NCBI GenBank assembly: GCA_029978705.1
Contig: JAPOIY010000008.1
Location: forward strand, 1-64,000
Direction: 5' to 3'
Origin: Actinomycetota bacterium
GTDB taxonomy: Bacteria > Actinomycetota > Actinomycetes > S36-B12 > GCA-2699445
DNA length: 64,000 nt
Part shown: positions 1 to 8,596 of the stretch, piece after piece
How positions within the stretch are numbered: position 1 is the stretch's first letter
Layout: every line of letters starts with the position of its first letter
Position numbers and translations under genes: made by a program
Notes under the pieces: generated by a model
Told to the model about the DNA's origin: nothing
Database searches by the model: none
Seen by the model: the letters and a program-made list of their open reading frames with translations, nothing else

Positions 1-1
1 C

Positions 2-433
2 GACGCCACGGTGGCGGTCGTCGAGGAGGAGGGTGACGGTTACGAGGCGCATGTGCGCAAGGCGGACGGGACCCTGGTCCACATCACGCTGGACTCCTCG
101 TTCGCGATCACCGGTGAGCACACCGGACCCCCGATGGGTGGCCCGCGCGGTCCGCACGGCGAAAAGCCGCTGCAGGGAGCGAAGGCCAAGAAGGTGACGG
201 CCGCCGCGGAGCGGCGCGTCTCCGGCGGCACCGTCGTGCGGGTCGAGAAGAACCCGCAGGGCGGCTACGAGGCTCACGTCGTCAAGAAGGACGGGCGGCT
301 CGTGGTGGTCGAGGTCGGCAACCGGTTCCAGGTGACCGGTGTCGAGGAGATGGGCCGGCCGCCCTTCCGCGGCGGACCCCCGCCGCAGTTCGGCGACCAG
401 CCCGCGCCGAGCCCGTCGGGCGGCACCGCCTGA
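2..433 (+). CDS. PepSY-like repeat protein, C-terminal part
   Basis: The gene is cut by the window's left edge. The frame is open from base 2, and a GTG at 11 falls inside a domain, so it is not a credible start. Two copies of a roughly 38-residue beta-rich unit are visible (GDGYEAHVRKADGT and GGYEAHVVKKDGR), each ending in a [AV]TG motif, joined by a Gly/Pro-rich linker with a proline-rich tail. This matches PepSY-type domains, which are usually extracytoplasmic and thought to modulate peptidases; the signal peptide would lie outside the window. No enzymatic residues are seen. Function is inferred from the fold pattern only. Confidence 0.6.
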   Translation, partial: DATVAVVEEEGDGYEAHVRKADGTLVHITLDSSFAITGEHTGPPMGGPRGPHGEKPLQGAKAKKVTAAAERRVSGGTVVRVEKNPQGGYEAHVVKKDGRLVVVEVGNRFQVTGVEEMGRPPFRGGPPPQFGDQPAPSPSGGTA

Positions 434-447
434 CACCCGGCTTCGCG

Positions 448-482
448 AGAGAGGCGCTCCACCGGTGGTGGGGCGCCTCTCT
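448..482 (+). terminator. Stem-loop terminator after PepSY-like gene
   Basis: A perfect 10-bp inverted repeat (AGAGAGGCGC at 448-457 and GCGCCTCTCT at 473-482) with a 15-nt loop begins 15 nt after the stop codon. Only a short pyrimidine run follows, as is common for actinobacterial terminators. Confidence 0.7.
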
Positions 483-490
483 TCGTCGGT

Positions 491-496
491 CACAAT
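491..496 (+). promoter_or_regulatory. Possible -10 element of a leaderless transcript
   Basis: CACAAT ends 6 nt before the GTG at 503. The spacing is the same as for several other genes here (see 15106, 16670, 26853 and 29565). The hexamer itself is a weak match to TANNNT. Confidence 0.3.
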
Positions 497-502
497 CGGA
501 GG

Positions 503-2113
503 GTGATCCGGCGTCCCTCCTTCGCCGGCGTGGTGGTGGGCCTCGCCTTCGGCTGCGCCGCCGCCGGCCCCTCGCTGCTGCCGCGGTCAGCGGCGGTCGC
601 CGGCCTGCTCGTCGGTGCCTGTGCGGCCGCGGGTTACGGGATGGGAGCGGCCCTCGGCTGGCTGGCGCGCCGCATCCGGCGGGAGCCCGGCTGGCGCGTG
701 CGCCGGGGGCCCTTGGTCGCTACCGCCGCCGGCGCCGCGGTCGTGGTGGGGGTCGCCGCGGTGTGGGGCTGGCGCCAGCAGGTCACCCTGGCGGCCCTGG
801 TGGGCGTTGCCCCGCCGCCTCCGCTCTGGCCCTTCCTGGTGTTCGCGCTGGGCGCGGTCCTGGCGTTCCTCCTCGTGGCGGTCGGGCGTGGCCTGCGCCG
901 CCTCACGCGGAGCCTGGCGGCGGTCGGCGCCCGCGTGGTTCCTCCGGCGGCCGCCACCGTCTCGGCCGTCTGCCTGGTCGTCGTCGTGGGCGCGGCTGCC
1001 CTGCTCCGCCTCCCGCTGCTGGTGACGACCGCCCTGGATCCGGTGTTCCGCAGCATGAACGCGGCCACGTCGGACGGGGTGGTCCCGCCCACCGACCCGC
1101 TCGTGTCGGGGGCCGCCGGTTCCGCGGTGACCTGGCAGAGCCTCGGCCACGACGGCCGCGACTTCATCGGCGGCGCGCCGACCCGGGCCGACATCAGCGG
1201 GTTCTCGGGACGCCCCGCCCGGTGGCCCGTCCGTGTCTACGTGGGGCTGGACAGCAGCAGCGACCCGGACGAACGGGCCCGGCTGGCCGTTCGGGACCTC
1301 GACGCCTTCGCCGCCTGGGACCGTCAGGTGCTGGCCATCGGGACGAGCACCGGCACGGGGACGGTCGACGAGGGTGAGGTGCTCCCGTTGGAGTACCTGT
1401 ACGACGGCGACGTGGCCACGGTGTCGACCCAGTACTCGGTGCTGCCCAGCTTCCTCTCGTTCCTGGTGGACGGTGAGAACGCCCAGCGGGCGGCGCGCAG
1501 CCTCTTCACGGCGGTCTATGAGCGGTGGCGCGAAGAGCCGCCCGACCAGCGGCCCCGGCTGGTGGTGTTCGGGGAGAGCCTCGGGGCCTTCGGGGGGGAT
1601 GCCGCCTTCTCCGATCTGCCCCAGCTCGCCCGGCGCACCTCGGCCGCACTCTTCGTGGGACCGCCGAACGCGACGGCTCTGTGGCGCCGGCTCACCGATG
1701 ACCGCGAGCCGGGCAGCCCGGAGTGGCTCCCCCTCTACGGACGGGGGCGGGTGGTCCGCTGGGCCGACCGCCCGGAGGACTTGGAGGCGCCGCCCACCGT
1801 CTGGGGCCCGTCGCGGCCCGTGTACCTGCAGAACGCGACCGACCCCGTCGTCTGGTGGTCCGCGGACCTGCTGTGGGCGCGGCCGGACTGGCTGGGGGAG
1901 CCGCGGGGACCGGACGTGCTCCCGACATTGACGTGGCTGCCCCTCTTCACGTTCGCGGGTCTCACCGGAGACATGATCGACAGCCAGGGCGTGCCACCGG
2001 CCAACGGTCATGTGTACGGCACCCATCCGGCTCGGTCGTGGGCGCTGATGATCCCCCCGCGCGGGTGGACCGACCGCGACACCGACCGACTCGTGGCGCT
2101 CCTGCAGCCGTAG
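503..2113 (+). CDS. Membrane-anchored alpha/beta hydrolase (Abhydrolase_9 type)
   Basis: This 536-residue protein has several hydrophobic segments over roughly the first 190 residues, followed by a catalytic domain. The nucleophile elbow GESLGAFGG places the catalytic serine at residue 359, and a conserved NGHVYGTH stretch near residue 505 probably supplies the histidine. The arrangement matches the actinobacterial two-part family Abhydrolase_9_N plus Abhydrolase_9. The substrate is unknown; esters or lipids are likely. The GTG start at 503 has CACAAT six nt upstream and a purine run too close to act as a normal ribosome site, so it may be translated from a leaderless mRNA. It is separated from the next gene by 38 nt. 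Confidence 0.85.
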   Translation: MIRRPSFAGVVVGLAFGCAAAGPSLLPRSAAVAGLLVGACAAAGYGMGAALGWLARRIRREPGWRVRRGPLVATAAGAAVVVGVAAVWGWRQQVTLAALVGVAPPPPLWPFLVFALGAVLAFLLVAVGRGLRRLTRSLAAVGARVVPPAAATVSAVCLVVVVGAAALLRLPLLVTTALDPVFRSMNAATSDGVVPPTDPLVSGAAGSAVTWQSLGHDGRDFIGGAPTRADISGFSGRPARWPVRVYVGLDSSSDPDERARLAVRDLDAFAAWDRQVLAIGTSTGTGTVDEGEVLPLEYLYDGDVATVSTQYSVLPSFLSFLVDGENAQRAARSLFTAVYERWREEPPDQRPRLVVFGESLGAFGGDAAFSDLPQLARRTSAALFVGPPNATALWRRLTDDREPGSPEWLPLYGRGRVVRWADRPEDLEAPPTVWGPSRPVYLQNATDPVVWWSADLLWARPDWLGEPRGPDVLPTLTWLPLFTFAGLTGDMIDSQGVPPANGHVYGTHPARSWALMIPPRGWTDRDTDRLVALLQP

Positions 2114-2151
2114 CGGACGCGATCGGGCGGTGGACCGGGTAGAGATGTCCT

Positions 2152-2859
2152 GTGACCGGAACATGTTGGGACCTCGCCGTCGGGACCGCCCGCCATCGCG
2201 CGGCCGCAGACGGTGAGGTGTTCCAGGTGGCCACGGCGGCTGCTCTGGTGGCCGGCGCCTTCCGCGGCGAGGTCTCCTATGGGGACATCAGCCGCCACGG
2301 CGACTTCGGGGTGGGCACCTTCGACTGTCTGGACGGCGAGATGGTGGCCGTCGACGGCGAGTTCCATCAGTTGCACAGCGACGGGACCGCGACCCCCGTC
2401 CGGCCCGAGCAGCTGGCCCCGTTCGCGATGGTCACGTTCTTCCGGGGGGAACTGTCCGCCCCCGTGAACGGCCCGCTCGATCACCGGGGCCTGCTGGCCC
2501 GGATCGACGGGCTGGCGCCGGCGGAGGCGGACCTCTGCGCCGTCCGCGTCGACGGGCGTTTCGGGTGGATCCGGATGCGCACGGTGTCGCGGCAGGAGCC
2601 GCCGTTCCCAACGCTGGCCGAGGCGTGCGTCGACGAGGTGGAGGTGGAGCGCACAGACGTGACGGGGTCACTGGTCGGTTTCCGGGCCCCCGATCAGAGC
2701 GACGGCATCACCATCGGGGGGTACCACTTCCACTTCATCACCGACGACCGCACGGCCGGCGGTCATGTCCTGGACTGCCGGGTGGACAGCGGAGAGATCC
2801 GGGTCGACCACGAGGGCGACCTGCACGTGCAACTGCCCCCGGAGATCAGCGGCGGGTGA
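2152..2859 (+). CDS. budA: Acetolactate decarboxylase
   Basis: The enzyme converts (S)-2-acetolactate to (R)-acetoin and CO2 in the cytoplasm. At 235 residues it has normal length for the family. The zinc ligands are present: GYHFHF gives His192 and His194, and GGHVLDC gives His205. The family glutamates (for example in FRGEVSYGD and DGEFHQLH) are also present. The start is GTG at 2152. No acetolactate synthase or acetoin dehydrogenase lies nearby, so acetolactate presumably comes from branched-chain amino-acid synthesis. The aldehyde dehydrogenase at 3225-4748 is a functional neighbour at most. The 3' end overlaps the convergent DUF1232 gene by 14 nt. Confidence 0.93.
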   Translation: MTGTCWDLAVGTARHRAAADGEVFQVATAAALVAGAFRGEVSYGDISRHGDFGVGTFDCLDGEMVAVDGEFHQLHSDGTATPVRPEQLAPFAMVTFFRGELSAPVNGPLDHRGLLARIDGLAPAEADLCAVRVDGRFGWIRMRTVSRQEPPFPTLAEACVDEVEVERTDVTGSLVGFRAPDQSDGITIGGYHFHFITDDRTAGGHVLDCRVDSGEIRVDHEGDLHVQLPPEISGG

Positions 2860-3067
2860 CGGTCCCCGGGACGGTCACCGGGGCGGCCTCCTCCGGCTGA
2901 CGGCCCACCGCCCGCAGCACGATGGCCGCGATGACGGCGACGGCTGCCATGTCGTCCGTCAGTCCGAGCGGACCGGTGAGGATCTCGGGGATGAAGTCCA
3001 CCGGCGACAGGATGTAGAGAAGAGCCACGACCATCATCGCCAGGTCGGGTTTGCTGAATCGCGACAT
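2846..3067 (-). CDS. Small DUF1232 (YkvA-like) membrane protein
   Basis: This is a 73-residue protein. Its core, LLYILSPVDFIPEIL followed by GLTDD and a second hydrophobic helix, is the signature of DUF1232/YkvA-like small membrane proteins, whose function is unknown. The ATG at 3067 was chosen because a GGGAGTG ribosome site sits just upstream and the domain starts immediately after it; the frame stays open further upstream without any recognisable sequence. The C-terminal tail (APVTVPGTVTRR) overlaps the end of the acetolactate decarboxylase gene on the other strand. Confidence 0.8.
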   Translation of the reverse strand: MSRFSKPDLAMMVVALLYILSPVDFIPEILTGPLGLTDDMAAVAVIAAIVLRAVGRQPEEAAPVTVPGTVTRR

Positions 3068-3161
3068 CGTCACTCCCATTCGGGCCCGCGGCGCGGGCGC
3101 ATCCGGTGCAACACACGCACACAGTCCCCGATTCCCGAGACGGGTAAACCTCCCCCTATGA

Positions 3162-3215
3162 CGCAGAACTGCCCCACAACGGTCACAAACCTGTGCCGTG
3201 CGGGGCAGTTCTGCG
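3162..3215 (-). terminator. Long inverted repeat, likely terminator of the aldehyde dehydrogenase gene
   Basis: Two perfect 14-bp arms (CGCAGAACTGCCCC at 3162-3175 and GGGGCAGTTCTGCG at 3202-3215) enclose a 26-nt loop that carries a second short stem (CACA/TGTG flanked by ACGG/CCGT). It begins 10 nt past the dehydrogenase stop codon. There is no clear T-tract on the minus strand. It could also protect the mRNA end or bind a protein. Confidence 0.6.
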
Positions 3216-3224
3216 GTCGTCGGT

Positions 3225-4748
<1,524 letters not shown>

Positions 4749-4795
4749 GTCTGACCTCCTGTAACCGCCGGGTACGTCCCGGCGTGCCTCCGACG

Positions 4796-6082
4796 CTAGG
4801 AGCGGGGGGGTTGCAGCGAGGTTGCAGGTGGCCGGACGGGGGGACGGCGCGGTGCGGGTACGGCCAAGCGGGAGTGGGCCTGCTCCAGTCTCGCGGTGAC
4901 CCCGAGCCGTTTGGGGGAGCCGGCGGGCAGCAGGTGCAGAGCCGTCCGCAGCACCTCGACATCGTCGCGGCCATCCTCGGTGCGGGCAAAGGCGAGGAGT
5001 AGATCGGCGTCCGATCCGACCAGGGCGGCGCGACGCATCCGGGTCCGCAGTTCGCTGCGCAGTTCCCGGATGGCGGGGGAGTCCGATCCTGGGAGCACCG
5101 GGCCCTGGTACTGCTGGATCGCCCGGAGGACGTCGCCCCGGTCGATGGCGGAGATGACCTCCCCGAAGTCGGTGGTCACATCCACCGCCAACCGATAGGG
5201 ACGCGACAGCACGACATCGGAGCCCAGGAGCCGCCGCAAGCGGGCCAACTCGGCGCGCAGGGTCACGGGGGAGATCTCGTGTTCGCGCAACTGCGCCGCC
5301 AGTGCCTCGCCGGACAGCCCGGCCGGGGTGAGGGCCAGCAGCACGACCAACTCGGAGTGGCGGGAGGACAGCCGGACGGTCCGGCCGCGGTGCCGCAGCA
5401 GCGCGCGGTCGCGGCCGAGGGTCTCAAGGCGCGCACCCATCGAAGACCTGTCCCCTCCCTGCGCGGCCAGCATCTGCTCCACAGCTACGGCAGTCGCCCG
5501 CACCATGGCCAGTGCGAGCGGTGACGCCACCTGCTCCTGGCCCGTCACGTCGAGGACGCCGATCGTGTCCCCCGTCGCGGGATCGTGGATGGGGACCGCG
5601 GTGCAGGACCACTGCTGCACCACGCCCACGAAGTGTTCGTGGGTGCGGATCTGCACCGGGCGGTCGATGGCCAGGGCGGTTCCCGGTGCGTTCGTGCCGG
5701 CCGCCTCCTCGCTCCACAGGGCGCCTTCGGTGAATCCCATGCGATCCGCGAGGCGACGCGCAGACCGGTCCCCATCCACCCACAGCAGGCGGCCGCCGGC
5801 ATCAGCGAGCGCCACGACGTGTCCCGCGTCCACGGCAGGGTCCCCCAACAGTGTGCGGATGAGGGGCAGCGCCGTGGCCCACTCGGTGGTCGAGCGGGCT
5901 GCATCCAGTTCGTCGTCGGTGAGGACGACGGGCGCGGCCCCGGCTCCCGGGTCCACCCCGCGGTCGGCGCTGCGGCGCCACGACTCGGCCACCAGGGGGC
6001 GCACGGCGGCGGCCGACCCCTCGCTCAGGAAATCCTCGTGCGCCTGCGCCACGGGGCGGCGCGTCCTGCCTCGGGGGGGCAT
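4796..6082 (-). CDS. GAF-domain transcriptional regulator (AcoR-like N-terminus)
   Basis: This 428-residue protein starts like acetoin-catabolism regulators: an N-terminal sensor region ([21 protein letters not shown]), then a GAF domain around residues 60-190 ([49 protein letters not shown]-like strands). It lacks the sigma-54 AAA+ module. The C-terminal half instead holds a winged-helix region ([26 protein letters not shown]) and a helical tail. It probably senses a small molecule and controls the dehydrogenase gene directly downstream. Ligand and binding site are unknown. Confidence 0.75.
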   Translation of the reverse strand: MPPRGRTRRPVAQAHEDFLSEGSAAAVRPLVAESWRRSADRGVDPGAGAAPVVLTDDELDAARSTTEWATALPLIRTLLGDPAVDAGHVVALADAGGRLLWVDGDRSARRLADRMGFTEGALWSEEAAGTNAPGTALAIDRPVQIRTHEHFVGVVQQWSCTAVPIHDPATGDTIGVLDVTGQEQVASPLALAMVRATAVAVEQMLAAQGGDRSSMGARLETLGRDRALLRHRGRTVRLSSRHSELVVLLALTPAGLSGEALAAQLREHEISPVTLRAELARLRRLLGSDVVLSRPYRLAVDVTTDFGEVISAIDRGDVLRAIQQYQGPVLPGSDSPAIRELRSELRTRMRRAALVGSDADLLLAFARTEDGRDDVEVLRTALHLLPAGSPKRLGVTARLEQAHSRLAVPAPRRPPVRPPATSLQPPRS

Positions 6083-6119
6083 GGCCGCAGAGTACGGCGT
6101 TGTGGAGGCGGTATCAGGT

Positions 6120-6137
6120 CGCCGGACCCGTCCGGCG
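6120..6137 (-). terminator. Short GC-rich hairpin after channel gene
   Basis: CGCCGGAC and GTCCGGCG form perfect 8-bp arms with a 2-nt centre, 13 nt past the stop of the channel gene and upstream of the GAF regulator. It may be a terminator or an operator of the regulator gene. Confidence 0.4.
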
Positions 6138-6149
6138 GCGATCGCCGGG

Positions 6150-7091
6150 TTAACCCCGGCCGTGGGGACACTCGTGCCCCCACGCGTGGGCCTGGCACGT
6201 CACCGTGCCGTCCTGGCCGACTGTCGCGACGTCGGCGCCCAGATCCGCCAGGAACGCGGGCGTGCGCCCGTCCGCCCAGTCGGTCACGGCGCTGACGGTC
6301 AGGCCGGTCACGTCCACGACCGACCCGATCCGGAACAGAGACTGGGTCTCGGCGATGGCGTCATGGTCACCCGCGCGCATCACCACCGGGGCCCCGGGCG
6401 CCAGCGCGCGGGCCGTGATGGCCACCGCGATGTTGTCCAGGTCCTCGCTGGCGACCGCAGCCAGTGCCACGCAGCGCCGCACCCCCAGTCGCTGCTGCAC
6501 CCGGCGCATCCCGCCGTCCCCCACCATGACGGGGATGTTGGCGGCCCGCGCGATCGGAAGGTTCCGCCCGTTCCCCTGCCGCTCCAGGGCGACCACGGCG
6601 ATGCCCTGGCTGCGCAGTTCCTGGCACAGGCGCAGGCCGACCTGGCCGAGGCCCACCACGATCACGTGGCCGGACCGGGGCAGCACGCGGCGTCCGAAGA
6701 TGCCGACATGACGCCCGCTCAGAAGGTGCTCCACCACCCCGGCCGTGAAGACGGCGACGAAGATTATCGCGGAAAGCATGGCCAGCACCGCGAACGCCGG
6801 ATACCACGGGTGACCGGCCGTGTGGGGTGCCGGACCGACCGTCGACAGCACTGCGACGGCCTCGACCAGCGCATCCAGAAAACCTTTGTGCAGCATGGCC
6901 AGACCGAGTGCCGTGTCCACCACCAGGATGGCGAACAGCCCGAGCAGGCCGATGAGAAGGATCGCCGAGTTGCCGTCGTGGGGGCGGAATTGGCCCCGGA
7001 GGCGCCCGACGAATCCGGCGCGACGCAGGGACGCCGGAACCGAGAAGGGCGTCACGGACAACCCCCCGGTGGGGTCACGGCGCAGTTGCAC
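6150..7091 (-). CDS. Two-helix ion channel-like protein with TrkA-N (RCK) domain
   Basis: The protein has 313 residues. Two transmembrane helices (roughly residues 42-65 and 98-122) flank a pore-loop region, and a cytoplasmic Rossmann domain starts with VVGLGQVGLRLCQEL. The order matches prokaryotic K+ channels with an RCK gating domain. The selectivity filter is unusual: where TVGYGD is expected the sequence reads STVGPAPHT, so potassium selectivity is doubtful. It may be a non-selective or non-conducting sensor relative. The gene is divergent from the membrane protein at 7177, leaving 85 nt for two promoters. Confidence 0.75.
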   Translation of the reverse strand: MQLRRDPTGGLSVTPFSVPASLRRAGFVGRLRGQFRPHDGNSAILLIGLLGLFAILVVDTALGLAMLHKGFLDALVEAVAVLSTVGPAPHTAGHPWYPAFAVLAMLSAIIFVAVFTAGVVEHLLSGRHVGIFGRRVLPRSGHVIVVGLGQVGLRLCQELRSQGIAVVALERQGNGRNLPIARAANIPVMVGDGGMRRVQQRLGVRRCVALAAVASEDLDNIAVAITARALAPGAPVVMRAGDHDAIAETQSLFRIGSVVDVTGLTVSAVTDWADGRTPAFLADLGADVATVGQDGTVTCQAHAWGHECPHGRG

Positions 7092-7164
7092 CCGCCGCTC
7101 GGCTCAGTGTGCCCGAGCGCGGGGGTGCCGTGGCAATCCGATCACCTCGCGATCACGGGGAGGC

Positions 7165-7170
7165 CACCAT
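7165..7170 (+). promoter_or_regulatory. Possible -10 element, leaderless spacing
   Basis: CACCAT ends 6 nt before the ATG at 7177. The only purine-rich ribosome-like stretch (GGGGAGG) lies about 13 nt upstream, too far for normal use. The hexamer is a weak -10 match. Confidence 0.25.
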
Positions 7171-7176
7171 GGGGCC

Positions 7177-7779
7177 ATGAAGTTCTACGCGGACACCCCC
7201 CTGCGCCGCCACCGCCAGATCCTGGCCGACCTCGGTCTGCTGGTGTGGGCGGCATTCTGGATCTGGCTGGCCACGAAGTTCCACGACGTGGTCCTGCTGC
7301 TCGGGGCGCCCGGTGAAGCCATCCAGGCCGCGGGGGACAGTCTCACCCAGAACATGCTGTCCGCCGGGGAGGCCATCGACGGTCTGCCCGTGGTGGGGGA
7401 GAGTGTGCGGGGGCCGTTCGACCGGATGAGCGAGGCCGGTCTGGCCATCGCCGACGCGGGCCGGGGGCAGCAGGAAGCGGTGGCGAAGGTGGCGCTGGTG
7501 TCCGCTGCGTGTCTGGCGCTGGCGCCGATCGCCACGCTCCTGGCGGTCTGGCTGCCGATCCGCGTGCGGTTCATCCGCCGGATCAACGCCTCACGACGGT
7601 TCCTGACCCGGACTCCGGATCTGGATCTCTTCGCCCTGCGGGCCCTGGCGCGCCAGCCGATCACCTCCTTGGCCGCGATCGCCCCGGACCCCCTGGCCCA
7701 GTGGCGCGCGGGCGACCCCGCCGTCACGCGTGCGCTGGCGGAACTGGAACTCCGGGACGAAGGGCTGCGGATTCCGTAG
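7177..7779 (+). CDS. Conserved-type hypothetical membrane protein, two helices
   Basis: This 200-residue protein has one hydrophobic helix at about residues 17-37 (LGLLVWAAFWIWLATKF) and a second at about 108-130 (VALVSAACLALAPIATLLAVWL). Between them is a polar, probably extracytoplasmic segment of about 70 residues. The C-terminal cytoplasmic part is basic and helical (FIRRINASRRFL, LRALARQPIT, ALAELELRDEGLRIP). I do not recognise the family. The ATG at 7177 is preferred because the hydrophobic domain follows at once. It is monocistronic and divergent from the channel gene. Confidence 0.7.
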   Translation: MKFYADTPLRRHRQILADLGLLVWAAFWIWLATKFHDVVLLLGAPGEAIQAAGDSLTQNMLSAGEAIDGLPVVGESVRGPFDRMSEAGLAIADAGRGQQEAVAKVALVSAACLALAPIATLLAVWLPIRVRFIRRINASRRFLTRTPDLDLFALRALARQPITSLAAIAPDPLAQWRAGDPAVTRALAELELRDEGLRIP

Positions 7780-7829
7780 GACGCGCAGTTGCCTGCCTGT
7801 CGGTTCCACGGAAAAGTCCAGTTGTTAGT

Positions 7830-7843
7830 GGTAAAGCCTTACC
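7830..7843. promoter_or_regulatory. Palindrome upstream of TetR gene, candidate operator
   Basis: GGTAA and TTACC arms flank a 4-nt centre (GGTAAAGCCTTACC), 64 nt before the TetR-family start codon, in the most AT-rich stretch of the neighbourhood. The size and position suit an autoregulatory TetR operator. Confidence 0.4.
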
Positions 7844-7872
7844 TTTTTCGGCGTCCCGTGATCATTCTGCGC

Positions 7873-7878
7873 TAGATT
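7873..7878 (+). promoter_or_regulatory. Putative -10 box of TetR gene
   Basis: TAGATT fits the actinobacterial TANNNT consensus and would start a transcript with a leader of about 22 nt that includes the GGGGAGG ribosome site. No clear -35 is seen. Confidence 0.4.
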
Positions 7879-7906
7879 TGGAACAGCCGACGGGGAGGTC
7901 GAGGCT

Positions 7907-8533
7907 ATGTCCACGACGCGTGATATCACGCAACGAAGGCGCAGGCCGGTGCAGCGCCGGTCCCGCGAGACCTTCGACAGAATCTGTGCCGCTGCTACCG
8001 AGATCCTCATCGAACAGGGTCTGGAGTCCCTGAACACGAATGCCGTGGCAGAGCGGGCGGGGGTGAGTATCACCGCCGTGTACGCGTACTTCCCGGACAA
8101 GTTCGCGATCCTGCATGAGCTCTTCCTCCGTTCCGAGGAGCGGTGGCGCGCGGCCGTCGCGCCGACCCGGGAACGGCTGTGGTTGGCCGACGACTACCCC
8201 AGTCACTTCCGGGAGATGACGCTGGTCGGGGCGAAGGCTCGGATCGACGATCCCGAGTACCGGGCGTTGCGGGCGGCGGTGTGGGCCGTTCCCGAGCTGG
8301 CGGTCCTGCAGGAGGAGGCGCTGACCGAGTACAGCGAGCGCCTCGCCGAGGCGCTGCGCCAGGGGAATCCCGGCCTCACCCGCAAGCAGGCGCAGAAGGC
8401 CGCCCGGGTGCTGGTCGTGAGTTCCAACGCCGTCGTCGACGACTGCACCCGCACGGGCCAGGTCGATCGGGCACTGCTGGACCAGGCCGTCCGCATGACC
8501 GAGCTCTACCTGGTCGACATCCTGGGTCTGTGA
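7907..8533 (+). CDS. TetR-family transcriptional regulator
   Basis: The protein has 208 residues. The N-terminal helix-turn-helix (RICAAATEILIEQGLESLNTNAVAERAGVSITAVYAYFPDKFAILHELF, about residues 24-72) is typical of TetR repressors; the C-terminal helical part is a ligand-binding and dimerisation domain of unknown specificity. The ATG at 7907 follows a GGGGAGG site. It lies 63 nt upstream of the PLP decarboxylase on the same strand, so it may regulate that gene as well as itself. Confidence 0.88.
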   Translation: MSTTRDITQRRRRPVQRRSRETFDRICAAATEILIEQGLESLNTNAVAERAGVSITAVYAYFPDKFAILHELFLRSEERWRAAVAPTRERLWLADDYPSHFREMTLVGAKARIDDPEYRALRAAVWAVPELAVLQEEALTEYSERLAEALRQGNPGLTRKQAQKAARVLVVSSNAVVDDCTRTGQVDRALLDQAVRMTELYLVDILGL

Positions 8534-8569
8534 CGCCGGCGCGGGCGAGCCTCGCGTCGGCTGCGCGGC

Positions 8570-8575
8570 TAGGCT
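8570..8575 (+). promoter_or_regulatory. Putative -10 box of decarboxylase gene
   Basis: TAGGCT lies in the 63-nt gap between the TetR gene and the decarboxylase, 21 nt before the GTG start, and would give the decarboxylase its own promoter. No good -35 is seen. Confidence 0.4.
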
Positions 8576-8596
8576 CTGGGGGATCTCTGGGAGCAC

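Noticed and set aside
2140-2146. TAGAGAT as a leaderless -10 for acetolactate decarboxylase
   Set aside because: The spacing fits, but no hexamer in the right register has both the second-position A and the final T, so it was left out of the leaderless set.
587-2164. Long minus-strand frame opposite the alpha/beta hydrolase
   Set aside because: It is a GC-codon shadow: Arg/Pro/Gly-rich, without any domain, opposite a gene with clear catalytic motifs.
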